From Telmatospirillum siberiense (lineage in GTDB: Bacteria; Pseudomonadota; Alphaproteobacteria; Rhodospirillales; Magnetospirillaceae): a stretch of 64,000 nucleotides of DNA. The number at the start of each line of letters is the position of its first letter. Position 1 is the first letter of the stretch. The position numbers were made by a program, and so were the translations under genes. Positions 16,987-26,036 of the stretch are shown here, in pieces. Below the pieces are notes generated by a model. That model did no database searches. It was given only the letters and a program-made list of their open reading frames with translations, and had not been told where the DNA came from. The DNA lies in NCBI RefSeq assembly GCF_002845745.1, contig NZ_PIUM01000007.1:116105-180104 (forward strand), given 5' to 3'.

Positions 16987-17772
16987 TTACCGTCCCGCCG
17001 CCAGCGTGGTCAGGCGATCAGCCAGCAGCGTGGCGACGCAATGATAGCCGGCGTCGGTTTGATGCAGGCCATCCCTGGTCAGGACCGGACTGTCGGCGAA
17101 ACGGATGTCGGTGGACCACTGTCGCGACGGGGAGAATCGGTCGAAGAGGGCGACGTTCGCCGCCGTGGCGGCGTCGCGCATGGCTTTCAGATAATCGGCA
17201 TGGTCGGCGACGTCGATGAACTGCGGCGCATATTGCGGCGTCATCAGGATGACATCGATGCCGCGCGCCCGCAGATCGCTCAGGCCAAGGGCCAACTGGC
17301 TGCGAAACCGGGCGATCGGGATGTGATTGATGGCATCGTTGGTACCTGTCTGCCAGATCACCAGATCCGGTTTTTCGGCGAAGACGTCCCCGGGAAAACG
17401 GGTGAGCATCCTGTCGATATTATCGCCGCCGACACCTTTGTTGAGGATATGGATGGCGGAATGGGGGAAATGCGCCTTCAGCAGTGCCGTCAGTTGGGCA
17501 GGGTAGGCTCGGGTGGGGTCGCTGGCGCCGTAGCCTTGGGTGGAGGAGGAGCCGACGGCGACCACCGTCAGGGAATGGTGGTTCCGCAGGGCCGCCAGGG
17601 TTCGTGGCAAGGAGGCGTTTCCCTGGAGACTCTCAGTATCGATCCGGCATTTGCCGTCTTCGATCGAGGAGGCCGGTCCGGAGAGCGAAATGGCGGCGGC
17701 CGCCAGCAGGCAGCCGCCCCATATTTGGAATCTTCTATCGAATGTCAGGCGACGCCGAATTTCTTGAACCAA
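16987..17772 (-). CDS. SGNH/GDSL hydrolase, exported
   Basis: A roughly 261-residue secreted esterase-type protein. All SGNH blocks are present: VAVGSSSTQGYG (nucleophile Ser), GVGGDNI (Gly), WQTGTNDAI (Asn) and DGLHQTDAGY (Asp-His). A signal peptide (CLLAAAAISLSG) is near the N-terminus. The start is uncertain: no ATG is available, and TTG at 17772, which overlaps the end of the dienelactone hydrolase gene by 28 bases, gives a sensible leader. It converges with the OpgC-linked SGNH-like gene and shares its IWxTGTxDA pattern. Confidence 0.78.
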   Translation of the reverse strand: MVQEIRRRLTFDRRFQIWGGCLLAAAAISLSGPASSIEDGKCRIDTESLQGNASLPRTLAALRNHHSLTVVAVGSSSTQGYGASDPTRAYPAQLTALLKAHFPHSAIHILNKGVGGDNIDRMLTRFPGDVFAEKPDLVIWQTGTNDAINHIPIARFRSQLALGLSDLRARGIDVILMTPQYAPQFIDVADHADYLKAMRDAATAANVALFDRFSPSRQWSTDIRFADSPVLTRDGLHQTDAGYHCVATLLADRLTTLAAGR

Positions 17773-18626
17773 TCTTGCAATCGATGCCAGCCATCCTCGG
17801 CGGCGTTCCGATCGTAACTCGGACGGTAGTCCGCATGGAAGGCATGTCCGACGTCGGGATAGATGACGATCTCGGAAGATGTGCCGGCCAGTTCGGCTTT
17901 CAGTGTTTCCACATGGGCGACGGGGATCGAGGTGTCCTTGGCGCCGTAGAGGCCCAGCACCGGCACCTTGAGCTTGGGCAGCAACTGGAAGACCGAGATG
18001 GCTTTCTCGTTCCACATCGGCGGATCGACCATGCCATACCAGGCGACGGCGGCCCGCACTTTGGAATTATGCGCGGCATAGAGCCATGTGGCGCGTCCAC
18101 CCCAGCAAAATCCGGTAATTCCCAAGCGCGTGATGTCGGCCTTGCCGGAGGAACGGGCGAAGTCGACCAGGGAATCGATGTCCGAAATCACCTGTTCGTC
18201 GGGCACCTTGGAGACCACCTTGGCGAAGATCTCCTTGATGTCGGTCAGTTTCGAGACGTCGCCCTGGCGGGCGTAAAGTTCGCCGGTGACGGCGTAATAG
18301 CCAAGCTTGGCCAGGCGGCGGCAGACATCCTTGATATATTCATGAACACCGAAGATTTCCTGAACCACGATCACCGTGGGAAAGGGGCCGCTGCCCGTCG
18401 CCGGGTAGGCCTGGTAGGCCGGCATGACGCCGCCGGCGACGGGAACCGCCACTTCGCCGGCGATCAGGCCTTCGCCGTTCGTGGTGACGGCTTGGGCCAT
18501 CACCGGCTGAGCCGCCGCGGCGAAGCCGACGGCAAGCGAGGTCACCATAAAGCCTCGGCGGCTGAGATCGGATGTGGCGTCGGCGGTGAGCCAGGCGCGG
18601 CGATGATCGAAGGGGATGCTGCCCAT
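17745..18626 (-). CDS. Dienelactone hydrolase family protein with Tat signal
   Basis: A 293-residue alpha/beta hydrolase of the dienelactone hydrolase family. Catalytic triad candidates are C in GFCWGG, D in GAKDTSIP and H in VGHAFHADYRPSY. The N-terminus contains SRRGFMVTS followed by a hydrophobic stretch and AQA, a twin-arginine export signal, so the enzyme is periplasmic. GGAG lies six bases before the ATG at 18626. The natural substrate is unknown. The SGNH gene follows with overlapping ends. Confidence 0.83.
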   Translation of the reverse strand: MGSIPFDHRRAWLTADATSDLSRRGFMVTSLAVGFAAAAQPVMAQAVTTNGEGLIAGEVAVPVAGGVMPAYQAYPATGSGPFPTVIVVQEIFGVHEYIKDVCRRLAKLGYYAVTGELYARQGDVSKLTDIKEIFAKVVSKVPDEQVISDIDSLVDFARSSGKADITRLGITGFCWGGRATWLYAAHNSKVRAAVAWYGMVDPPMWNEKAISVFQLLPKLKVPVLGLYGAKDTSIPVAHVETLKAELAGTSSEIVIYPDVGHAFHADYRPSYDRNAAEDGWHRLQDWFKKFGVA

Positions 18627-18958
18627 GAGGTTCTCCACTGAAGGAACGGAGCGGGGGGGATCCGTAGCGTCCGCTACCGAAGCATCCGCGGATCTCCGGG
18701 ATAGGCCCAGCCGTGACCATGCAGAGGATGCGCCGACCGCGTCGCGGGGATGTTTCGGTGGTTGTGTTTTATTTGCCGTCAGCCACTTTCAGAACGTCAA
18801 AAACGGAACACCAGCGCAATTGGGGGCGGCGAGGGCGTTTTGCAAGATGCCGCCGTCCGCTTCCCCAGAGGGCAATCGCGTGAACCACCTGCCTTGAGCT
18901 CATGTCATTGTCTTCGGTCGCCGGGGCTTGGCTTGTGCGCCAACGATGGCGCGGGCGC

Positions 18959-19138
18959 TCAGTGCGGGGAGATGACCGAATGAATGCCGAAGACCAGAAT
19001 GACGATGCCGGCGACGAACAGACCCGCCGCCGTATAGTTCAGTTCGAAGCCGCATTTCGCCGAAATCCGGCGGAGCCACCCCGCATCCGATGAGCTCCGC
19101 CGGGTGTCGGCCGGGGCTTGCCGCGAAAGTTGGTTCAT
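18959..19138 (-). CDS. Small membrane protein, unknown function
   Basis: A 59-residue protein that I do not recognise. A polar, basic N-terminal half is followed by one strongly hydrophobic helix (AAGLFVAGIVILVFGI) close to the C-terminus, the shape of a tail-anchored protein. AGGGAG eight bases before the ATG supports translation. It is isolated between the dienelactone hydrolase and the cyclopropane synthase genes. Confidence 0.5.
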   Translation of the reverse strand: MNQLSRQAPADTRRSSSDAGWLRRISAKCGFELNYTAAGLFVAGIVILVFGIHSVISPH

Positions 19139-19456
19139 TGAAATTCTCCCTGTCCGATGCGTTGTGGCGATGCTCTGCGCAACTCTCTTGATCGGCAAGC
19201 AAAAGTGAGAGGAACCGCGAACGGCGGGATGCCCGCCGCCGACGATTGCCGGCGGGATAGAGGAATGATGGCCGATATTATTCCAATATGGAATAGTAAT
19301 AATTGGTACAATTCATTTCTAATATGTGTGGCTTGCTCTTACAATCGAGGCGTTTTATGGAATTGGCATGGCTTCTGACGGCATTGTCATATGATTTTGT
19401 GGATGAGTGCTATGCAAGTTCAAAGTGTGTATCCGTAAAAGCACGGGGAATATGTG
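19139..19456. other. Intergenic region upstream of cfa, AT-rich
   Basis: These 318 bases hold no supported gene. From about 19270 the composition shifts to strongly AT-rich, as expected for a promoter region of the cyclopropane synthase gene, but no convincing -35/-10 pair with normal spacing was found. Confidence 0.4.
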
Positions 19457-20689
19457 ATGTCATTCCTGAATTTGTTTCTGCGAAGATTTATAGTTCATGG
19501 ATCTTTGACAGTTATTTATTCAAATGGTCAATCATTTTTGTTTGAGGGAAAGGCGTTGCCGGATGTCCAGCCCTGCACGATCCGACTCCACGATTCCCGG
19601 CTGCCCTGGACTATTCCGTTGTCCCCGTCGCTGGCCGTGGGCGAGGCGTTCATGGAGGGCCGTCTGACCATCGAGGAGGGCACGCTTTACGATTTCCTGG
19701 CCCTGGCGACGGCCAACGCCCGGCGGTTCGGCGGAGTCATCAGTCCGAGCGACGTCCTGGCGTGGCTGACCCGCCGTTTGCAGCAATGGAACCCGGTGAG
19801 CGCGAGCCGCCGTAACGTGGCCCATCATTACGATCTGTCGGATGCCTTCTATGATTTGTTTCTGGATGAGGACAGGCTTTATTCCTGTGCCTATTTCCCC
19901 GTCCCGCGGATGACGCTGGACCAGGCGCAAGCCGCGAAAAAAAGACATATCATCGACAAGTTGCGCCTTTCACCGGGGCAACGGGTGCTCGATATCGGCT
20001 GTGGATGGGGCGGTCTCGCCTTGGCGATGGCGCGCGAGGCCGATGTCACGGTGACCGGCATCACCTTGTCGGAGCATCAGCTGAAAATCGCCCGCCAACG
20101 TGCCAAAGCGGCAGGACTCGATGACCGGGTGAACTTCGAACTGATCGACTACCGTCAGATCGGCCTAACTTTCGATCGTATCGTCTCGGTCGGCATGTTC
20201 GAGCATGTCGGTGTCGACCACTACGCCACGTTCTTCAATAAGGTGAGGGGGTTGCTGACCGATTCCGGAATCGCCCTTCTTCATGCGATCGGCCGCAGCG
20301 GCAGGCCGACGACGACCGATCCATGGATCCGGAAATATATTTTTCCGGGAGGCTATTGTCCTTCCCTGTCCGAGGTTCTGCCGGCCACGGAAAAAAGCAG
20401 CCTGTTCGTGACCGATCTGGAGATTCTTTCCCCCCTTCACTACGCCGATACGCTCCGGCACTGGCGTGCGCGCTTTTGCTCCCGGTGGCACAAGGCCGCC
20501 GCCTTGTATGACGAGCGGTTCTGCCGGATGTGGGAGTTTTATCTGGCGGGGGCCGAAGCGTCGTTCCGCTACGGCGATCTGATGGTTTTCCAGATGCAGA
20601 TGGCCGGCAATCCCCAGGCCGTCCCACGGACGAGGGATTACATGCTGGGTGCCGATGCGCCGATAGCCGCCGCTCGCGCGGCGGAATGA
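19457..20689 (+). CDS. cfa: Cyclopropane-fatty-acyl-phospholipid synthase
   Basis: A 410-residue SAM-dependent enzyme that methylenates unsaturated acyl chains of membrane phospholipids. The N-terminal lipid-binding domain (to about residue 120) is followed by the methyltransferase fold with VLDIGCGWGGLAL and VSVGMFEHVG; HHYDLSDAFYDLFLD is the usual linker motif. It acts at the cytoplasmic face of the inner membrane and, like hopanoids encoded nearby, rigidifies membranes under stress. GGGGAA lies upstream of the ATG at 19457; the GTG at 19454 is an adjacent alternative. Confidence 0.88.
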   Translation: MSFLNLFLRRFIVHGSLTVIYSNGQSFLFEGKALPDVQPCTIRLHDSRLPWTIPLSPSLAVGEAFMEGRLTIEEGTLYDFLALATANARRFGGVISPSDVLAWLTRRLQQWNPVSASRRNVAHHYDLSDAFYDLFLDEDRLYSCAYFPVPRMTLDQAQAAKKRHIIDKLRLSPGQRVLDIGCGWGGLALAMAREADVTVTGITLSEHQLKIARQRAKAAGLDDRVNFELIDYRQIGLTFDRIVSVGMFEHVGVDHYATFFNKVRGLLTDSGIALLHAIGRSGRPTTTDPWIRKYIFPGGYCPSLSEVLPATEKSSLFVTDLEILSPLHYADTLRHWRARFCSRWHKAAALYDERFCRMWEFYLAGAEASFRYGDLMVFQMQMAGNPQAVPRTRDYMLGADAPIAAARAAE

Positions 20690-20775
20690 TGGTCGGGGAC
20701 CGGAGTTGAGTAACGGCGAGTTCGAGCGGTACCTCTCAGACGCTCGTCTCGGACCCCCCGGGGGGCAACCGCAGG

Positions 20776-21696
20776 CTATGCCCGCGGCTTAGTGCCGATG
20801 GCGAGGCCGGCCATGATGATGAACGCGGAGAGGATCAGGATCGGGTCCCGCCCTTCTCCGAGGAGAAGGGCGGCTAGTCCGATCCCGCAGACCGGTGTCG
20901 CAAGGACGCCGAGCGCCACGGTGGTGGCCGGCACCCGTCTATTCACGACGGTCATCGCCCAAAAGCCGAGCGCCGTACCGATCACGCCGTTATAGGCAAG
21001 AGCGAGGATTGCGGGTGCGCCCATCCGGGTAGGCGGCGGCCCCTCGAAGGAGAGGGCGAGGATCGCGAGCACCGCGGCGGCGAGAAGGCATTGCCAGGGC
21101 ATGAGTTGGAGGGGCGTCGCCGTCCAGCGATGGGCGCGCGTGTAGACGATGCTTACTGACCAGCAGATCGCCGCCAGGATCGGGAGACCATGACCGAGAA
21201 TGGCCTCTCTGCTCTTCCAGTCGAAAGCGCTTGGTCCGACGAGGAGCAAGAGGCCGGCCATGCCGATCCCGATGCCGAGGATCTGCCGGAATGACATTCG
21301 CTCCTTGAGGAAGAGAAAGGCGGCCGGCGCGACCCAAAGGGGCGTGGTGTAGCCCAGCACGATTGCGCGACCGGCCGAGACATAAGTGAGGCCGGCCGTC
21401 ATGAGGGCCGCGAAGGCGACCATGTGGAAAAGGGAGATCACGAGGACGATCGGGTAGTCGGCAGGTGGGGGGCGTACGAGTTGGTGGTTGGCATGAAGGG
21501 CGGGGATAAGCACCGCGGCGGCCAGTGCGGTACGTATCGTGACTGCCCAGAGCGGTGTGATGTCCTGCACGGCCAGTTTCATGACGACCCAGTTGAGGCT
21601 CCAGGCCAGCACGACGAAGACGAAAAGCCAAATGGTCGACAGAGCCGCTGAGGCCGGTCGTTCGGAGGGCGGGGTGGCGGACGGTGCGGACGTCAT
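20776..21696 (-). CDS. DMT superfamily transporter (EamA domains)
   Basis: A 306-residue inner-membrane exporter with ten helices arranged as two EamA repeats; conserved segments are AWSLNWVVMKLAV in the first and NGVIGTALGFWAM in the second. Family members export amino acids or metabolites, or drugs. It is transcribed away from a TetR gene with a shared operator region, so induced export of a toxic or excess compound is likely. Confidence 0.85.
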   Translation of the reverse strand: MTSAPSATPPSERPASAALSTIWLFVFVVLAWSLNWVVMKLAVQDITPLWAVTIRTALAAAVLIPALHANHQLVRPPPADYPIVLVISLFHMVAFAALMTAGLTYVSAGRAIVLGYTTPLWVAPAAFLFLKERMSFRQILGIGIGMAGLLLLVGPSAFDWKSREAILGHGLPILAAICWSVSIVYTRAHRWTATPLQLMPWQCLLAAAVLAILALSFEGPPPTRMGAPAILALAYNGVIGTALGFWAMTVVNRRVPATTVALGVLATPVCGIGLAALLLGEGRDPILILSAFIIMAGLAIGTKPRA

Positions 21697-21708
21697 GGAA
21701 CAGCCTTT

Positions 21709-21754
21709 GTAGACAACTCTGTCTACGTTGACGGATGTGGAACGACCTGTCTAC
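21709..21754. promoter_or_regulatory. TetR-type operator region with promoter
   Basis: GTAGACA-ACTC-TGTCTAC (21709-21726) is a perfect 7-bp inverted repeat in the divergent region, and a third TGTCTAC half-site sits at 21748-21754. TTGACG (21728-21733) and TACATA (21752-21757), 18 bases apart, are a likely tetR promoter whose -10 overlaps the third half-site, consistent with autorepression. Confidence 0.65.
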
Positions 21755-21762
21755 ATAAAAGA

Positions 21763-22386
21763 ATGAGACGGAGTTCCCCACTATCGGCGTCTGTCGGCCT
21801 CTCGGCTCGGGATCGCATCCTGCGCGCCGCACAGGACCTTTTTTATCTGCACGGCGTGCGTGCCACGGGCATCGACCGTGTCATCGCCGAGGCGGGCGTG
21901 ACGAAGGTGACCTTCTATCGACACTTTCCGTCCAAGGATGACCTGATCCGCGCGTATCTGCGCCAGCGGCACGAGACGTGGATCGCGTGGTTCAAGGAAA
22001 GCCTTGCCGCGTCACGGGCCTCCCAGTCAGCCGCAGACCGACGGACACAGCCGCTCATGCCAGTGCTTCAGGTGGCGCGGGAATGGTTCCATGCATCGAC
22101 GTTTCGCGGCTGCGCCTTTGCCAACACGGTCGCGGAGATCGGAGAGAGTGTTCCCTCGATCACGGGCATCGCGCTACAGCACAAGCAGGCGGTGCGAGAC
22201 GCCATCGCGGACCTGCTTCCGTCGGATGTGGCAGCCGCCCACATGGCTTGGGCTGCCACTCTCGCCCTGGACGGAGCGATCGTGAATGCGCAGTTAGGCG
22301 GCTCCTCAACGGAGGCGGCCCTTCTTGGACTGCAGCACCTGCTGCACGCCCTTGCGTGTGGGTATTGCGATCAGGGAAACGGCTGA
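21763..22386 (+). CDS. TetR/AcrR family transcriptional regulator
   Basis: A 207-residue repressor. The N-terminal helix-turn-helix reads RILRAAQDLFYLHG then VTKVTFYRHFPSKDDLIRAY, and the C-terminal two-thirds form a ligand-binding helical domain including WFHASTFRGCAFANTVAE, as in several reactive-aldehyde and quinone responsive members. It is divergent from the EamA exporter across a palindromic site and probably represses both genes until a ligand binds. Confidence 0.87.
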   Translation: MRRSSPLSASVGLSARDRILRAAQDLFYLHGVRATGIDRVIAEAGVTKVTFYRHFPSKDDLIRAYLRQRHETWIAWFKESLAASRASQSAADRRTQPLMPVLQVAREWFHASTFRGCAFANTVAEIGESVPSITGIALQHKQAVRDAIADLLPSDVAAAHMAWAATLALDGAIVNAQLGGSSTEAALLGLQHLLHALACGYCDQGNG

Positions 22387-22480
22387 GCCTCTTACACGGC
22401 GCTTTCCAGATCGGGCATCATCATCCGTCTGGCACCACCGCCACCCCAGACATTATCGGACGGGGCTTCGGGAAGCCCGA

Positions 22481-22516
22481 GCGGCGCCTCCGCTCCGCCG
22501 GAAGCGGAGGCGCCGC
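22481..22516 (-). terminator. Hairpin after hpnJ
   Basis: A perfect 14-bp stem (GCGGCGCCTCCGCT at 22481-22494 and its complement at 22503-22516) with an 8-base loop lies immediately after the hpnJ stop. A second small GGGCTTC/GAAGCCC stem follows. No U tract is present, so termination efficiency is uncertain. Confidence 0.5.
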
Positions 22517-22522
22517 ATGGAC

Positions 22523-23944
22523 CTATGCGGCGACGTCGTTGCGGGTGCGCAGGAACTGGAAGAATTCGACGCCTTCGCGCAGGCGCCGCTTCATCATGTC
22601 CCAACTGGAGAGCATTTCCAGGGTGATCTCGGCGATTTTCTTCGGACGGAAGTAGAAGGCCTTATAGAACTCGGCCAGGGATTCGAAGATCTCTTCCGAC
22701 GACAGATGCGGATAATTGAGCGCCGCGATCTGCAGGCCGTTGTCCTGGATCAGGTCGCCGCCCTTCAGCCAACCCTTCTCGATCGCTTCCTTGTAGAGCG
22801 CCGTACCCGGGTAGGGGGCGGCCAGGGACACCTGGATGGTGTGCGGGTTGATGTCCTTGGCGAAGGCGATGGTCTGGCGGATGGTTTCGTGGGTTTCGCC
22901 GGGCAGGCCGACGATGAAGGTGCCGTGGATGGCGATGCCCAGCTTGTGGCAATCGGCGGTGAAGCGCCGGATATATTCGATGCGCGTGCCCTTGCGGATG
23001 TTGTTCAGGATTTCCTGGACACCCGACTCATAGCCGACCAGCAGCAGCCGAAGGCCGTTTTCCTTCAACACCTTCAGCGTCTCATAGGGAACGTTGGGCC
23101 GCGCGTTGCAAGACCAGGTGACCCCCAGCTTGCCCAGGCCGCGGGCGATCTCCTCGGCGCGGGCATGGTCGTCGGTGAAGGTGTCGTCGTCGAAGAAGAA
23201 TTCCTGAACCTGGGGGAACTTCTCCTTCATCAGGGCGACTTCCTCGACCACCTTGGCGGCGCTTCTCGTCCGGTAGGTGTTGCCGCCGATGGTCTGCGGC
23301 CACAGGCAGAAGCTGCACTTCGCCCGGCAGCCGCGCCCGCTGTAGAAGGACATGTAGGGGTATTTCAGATAGCCGATGAAATAATCCTCGACCACCAGAT
23401 CGCGATGGTAGACCGGTGTGACCATCGGCAGGGCGTCCATGTCGTGGATCTGGGCGCGGTCCTTGTTATTGACGATCTTGCCGTCACGGCGCCAGGTGAT
23501 TCCGTCGACGTCCTCGAACGGCTTGCCTTCGGCGATTTCAAGGATGGTGTAATCGAATTCGTGACGGGCGATGAAGTCGACCTTCTCGGAGGCTTCCAGC
23601 GAAGATTCCGGCAAGGTGGCGACATGGGCGCCGACCAGGCCGACCATCAGCTTGGGGTTGGCCTTCTTCAGGGCTTCGGCCACCGCGATGTCGGAGCGGA
23701 AGGTCGGAGCGCTGACATAGAGCACCGCCATCTCGAAATCGCCGGCCATCGGAAGAATGTCGTCGAGAAGCAGGCCACGGGCCGGCGCATCGATCAGCTT
23801 GCTGTCGGGGACCAGGGCGGCCACCTGGGCCAGCCATGTCGGGTACCAGAAGGATCGCACTTCCCGCTTGGCCTGGTACCGCGAGCCGGCGCCGCCGTCG
23901 AAACCCTCGTAGGAGGGAGGATTGAGGAACAGCGTTTTCTTCAT
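22523..23944 (-). CDS. hpnJ: Hopanoid radical SAM protein HpnJ
   Basis: A 473-residue protein with an N-terminal B12-binding-like domain (about 1-150) and a radical-SAM core with C206-x3-C210-x2-C213 (RGCRAKCSFC). HpnJ is required for the cyclitol ether head group of bacteriohopanetetrol, contracting the glucosamine ring. It is the last gene of hpnM-hpnI-hpnJ and overlaps hpnI by four bases. The deacetylase HpnK, which normally acts between HpnI and HpnJ, is not encoded in the window. Confidence 0.88.
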   Translation of the reverse strand: MKKTLFLNPPSYEGFDGGAGSRYQAKREVRSFWYPTWLAQVAALVPDSKLIDAPARGLLLDDILPMAGDFEMAVLYVSAPTFRSDIAVAEALKKANPKLMVGLVGAHVATLPESSLEASEKVDFIARHEFDYTILEIAEGKPFEDVDGITWRRDGKIVNNKDRAQIHDMDALPMVTPVYHRDLVVEDYFIGYLKYPYMSFYSGRGCRAKCSFCLWPQTIGGNTYRTRSAAKVVEEVALMKEKFPQVQEFFFDDDTFTDDHARAEEIARGLGKLGVTWSCNARPNVPYETLKVLKENGLRLLLVGYESGVQEILNNIRKGTRIEYIRRFTADCHKLGIAIHGTFIVGLPGETHETIRQTIAFAKDINPHTIQVSLAAPYPGTALYKEAIEKGWLKGGDLIQDNGLQIAALNYPHLSSEEIFESLAEFYKAFYFRPKKIAEITLEMLSSWDMMKRRLREGVEFFQFLRTRNDVAA

Positions 23945-25095
23945 GTCGGGATACCTTCCTTACTCTCAAGCGTGCCGTCGCGACGAATAGTGAACCGCCG
24001 ACCGCGCCATATCACAGTACGGCCGCAGCAGGCGACGATAAAAACAACAAAACTGAGCAGTTCGCGCAATGCCACCGCCGGCAAGCCGGCGCGGGGCAGA
24101 ACCAACGCCCGTTCCTCGGCGCGGATCGCCCACAGGCGCACCGCGCACGCTGCCAACAACACACCGGCGAACGGCCAGGCCATGGCGCCCAAAAGGACGG
24201 CCAGGGCGGCCAGTGCCACCGGTTGCGTGATCACCGACGCCATATAAGACGTCCGATCGACGGCGGCAATGGTTCTTCCCCAGCGAATTTCATGGGCGAA
24301 CAGACTGCCGAAGTCGGGCTCGTGGACGATAATATCGACTGGCCGCGCCGCCAAGGTGATTCGTAACCCGCCCCGTCGAACAGCGGCACCCAATGCCCAG
24401 TCGTCGGCCAGAATGTCCTGGAGCGGGGCCAGTCCGCCCACGGAATCCAGTGTTTCGCGCCGCAGCGCCATGGTTGCGCCGAAGCAGCCGTCATGTCGTC
24501 CGACGGCGCGCGCCACCAAGGCCGAGGGCAGAAAGCCGTGGTTGATTCCCATGGCGCCGATCCGGCTCCACAGTCCGTCGTTCGGCCGGCCGACATAGAG
24601 GCAAGTGACCAGGCCGACCGAAGGATCGGCCAGCGGCGCCACCACATCGTCCAGATAACGCGGCTCGACCCGGACGTCGCTGTCGGCGATCACCAGGACC
24701 TCGCCATGGGCGCGGGGCAACATGTTGAGCAGGTTGCCGACCTTGAGATTGCATCCGTGCCCCGTCGGATCGACGACGATCGTTTCCCGGTCGTCGGACG
24801 AGGCGTCGCCATCCCGGGCGATGGCCGAGAGCGCCGGATCATCCGCGTCAGCCACGCCATAGACGATCTGCACCGCCGGATAATCCTGGTCGCGGAAGCT
24901 GCGCAGATTTCCGGCGAGATGCGGTTCGTTGCCGCACAGGGGTTTCAGCAGGCTGACGGCCGGCCGCGCCGAGGGGCGCGGACGCGGCCCGCCCAGGAAG
25001 CGGCGCAAGTGACGGACGGCGACCGTCTGATACCCCATTCCGGCGAGGCTGGCTCCGGCCAGCCCCCAAGCGGCCAGCGTCAAAACGGCGGACAT
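23941..25095 (-). CDS. hpnI: Hopanoid glycosyltransferase HpnI
   Basis: A 384-residue membrane-bound family-2 glycosyltransferase of the ceramide-glucosyltransferase type. It has an N-terminal membrane helix, the catalytic core (SLLKPLCGNEP, VIADSDVRVEP, QDILADDWALG and the RWGRT end motif) and C-terminal helices. HpnI transfers N-acetylglucosamine to bacteriohopanetetrol. It starts six bases after the hpnM stop and is coupled to hpnJ by ATGA, so the three genes form an operon. TTG at 25098 is a possible earlier start. Confidence 0.87.
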   Translation of the reverse strand: MSAVLTLAAWGLAGASLAGMGYQTVAVRHLRRFLGGPRPRPSARPAVSLLKPLCGNEPHLAGNLRSFRDQDYPAVQIVYGVADADDPALSAIARDGDASSDDRETIVVDPTGHGCNLKVGNLLNMLPRAHGEVLVIADSDVRVEPRYLDDVVAPLADPSVGLVTCLYVGRPNDGLWSRIGAMGINHGFLPSALVARAVGRHDGCFGATMALRRETLDSVGGLAPLQDILADDWALGAAVRRGGLRITLAARPVDIIVHEPDFGSLFAHEIRWGRTIAAVDRTSYMASVITQPVALAALAVLLGAMAWPFAGVLLAACAVRLWAIRAEERALVLPRAGLPAVALRELLSFVVFIVACCGRTVIWRGRRFTIRRDGTLESKEGIPT

Positions 25096-25101
25096 CAAGC
25101 C

Positions 25102-25713
25102 TTACTTGCTTCCCATGGCGGACATTTTCTGGGTCAGCATGGCGGACAGACCGGGAAAGCCGTCCCGGCGGAAGATCGAGACGAACTCCGAACGGCGCAC
25201 CGCCGTCTGGCTGATCGTTCCGTCGAGCAGAACGTCGATGATCTTCCAACGGCCGGCGTCCTGATGCAGGAGATAGTCGATCTCCGTCGCCTGGCCATTC
25301 TTGAGAACGATGCGGCTGGGGACGATCAGCGATCCCTCGGTCGACGGTTTGGGCTCGCCCACTTCGAAGGTCTCGCCATCCCATCCGTCGAATTGCTCGG
25401 CATAGCTGTAAACCGAGAAACGGGAGAAGAGATCGGTCAATTGCTGGGCTTCCTCGGCGGAAAGCTTGCCATAGGCGACGCCCAGCGTGGCCTTCGTGGC
25501 CGCCGGCATGTCATAGGCCTCGACGACCACCTTGGTCAGCTTCTCGACTCGTCCCTGAAAGCCCAATTGCTGACTTTGCTTCATTACGGTGAGAAGGCGT
25601 CCGCATAAGCCCTGGACGACTTCCTTGGCGCCATCGTCGGCCTGGGCGCCGACCGGCAACGCCAGCATGGCGGCGATGAAAAGGACGACGAAACGCTTGC
25701 AAATCTTCATCAT
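25102..25713 (-). CDS. hpnM: Hopanoid-associated MlaC/Ttg2-like periplasmic protein HpnM
   Basis: A 203-residue exported protein of the MlaC/toluene-tolerance family. A signal peptide (VVLFIAAMLALPVGAQA) precedes the lipid-binding domain with FSVYSYAEQFDGW, DYLLHQDAGRWKIIDV and DGTISQ. HpnM is thought to carry hopanoids or other lipids across the periplasm. First gene of the hpnM-hpnI-hpnJ unit. The start is at the ATG-ATG pair (25713 or 25710). Confidence 0.85.
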   Translation of the reverse strand: MMKICKRFVVLFIAAMLALPVGAQADDGAKEVVQGLCGRLLTVMKQSQQLGFQGRVEKLTKVVVEAYDMPAATKATLGVAYGKLSAEEAQQLTDLFSRFSVYSYAEQFDGWDGETFEVGEPKPSTEGSLIVPSRIVLKNGQATEIDYLLHQDAGRWKIIDVLLDGTISQTAVRRSEFVSIFRRDGFPGLSAMLTQKMSAMGSK

Positions 25714-26036
25714 GAAAGGCCGCCCCTTTGACGGCGATATGTCGGAAAACGCGGACCATGCCACGTCTCGCCGGGCAGGTAAAGAAAATGCCTTCCGGGG
25801 CAATCGGGCGAACCCGATTGCCCCGGTCCAACTTCAATCCCCTCAGTCGCCGGACGGCGGACATCCGTCCGCCTGCGTTCGCGGGCGGTGGGGCCGTTGC
25901 GGCTCGATCCCCATGGGACATATTTCCCACACCTGTTCTCGGGTTGAAATCATCAGACATGGCCCGTATGGTTTGCTGCCCGATGCCCGAAATGTGGCCG
26001 GGAGCCGGGAATAGGCGGAATTTTGGAGAGGTTTGG
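25714..26036. other. Divergent region between hpnM and ispH
   Basis: These 323 bases hold no supported gene. A possible ispH promoter is TTGAAA (25944-25949) and TATGGT (25967-25972) with a 17-base spacer. A GC-rich stretch around 25845-25900 contains short CGTCCGC/GCGGGCG complementarity. Control signals for the oppositely directed hpnM operon must also lie here. Confidence 0.45.

Noticed and set aside
19157..19378. 73-codon frame upstream of cfa
   Set aside because: No ribosome site; runs from antisense of the small membrane gene leader into AT-rich non-coding DNA.
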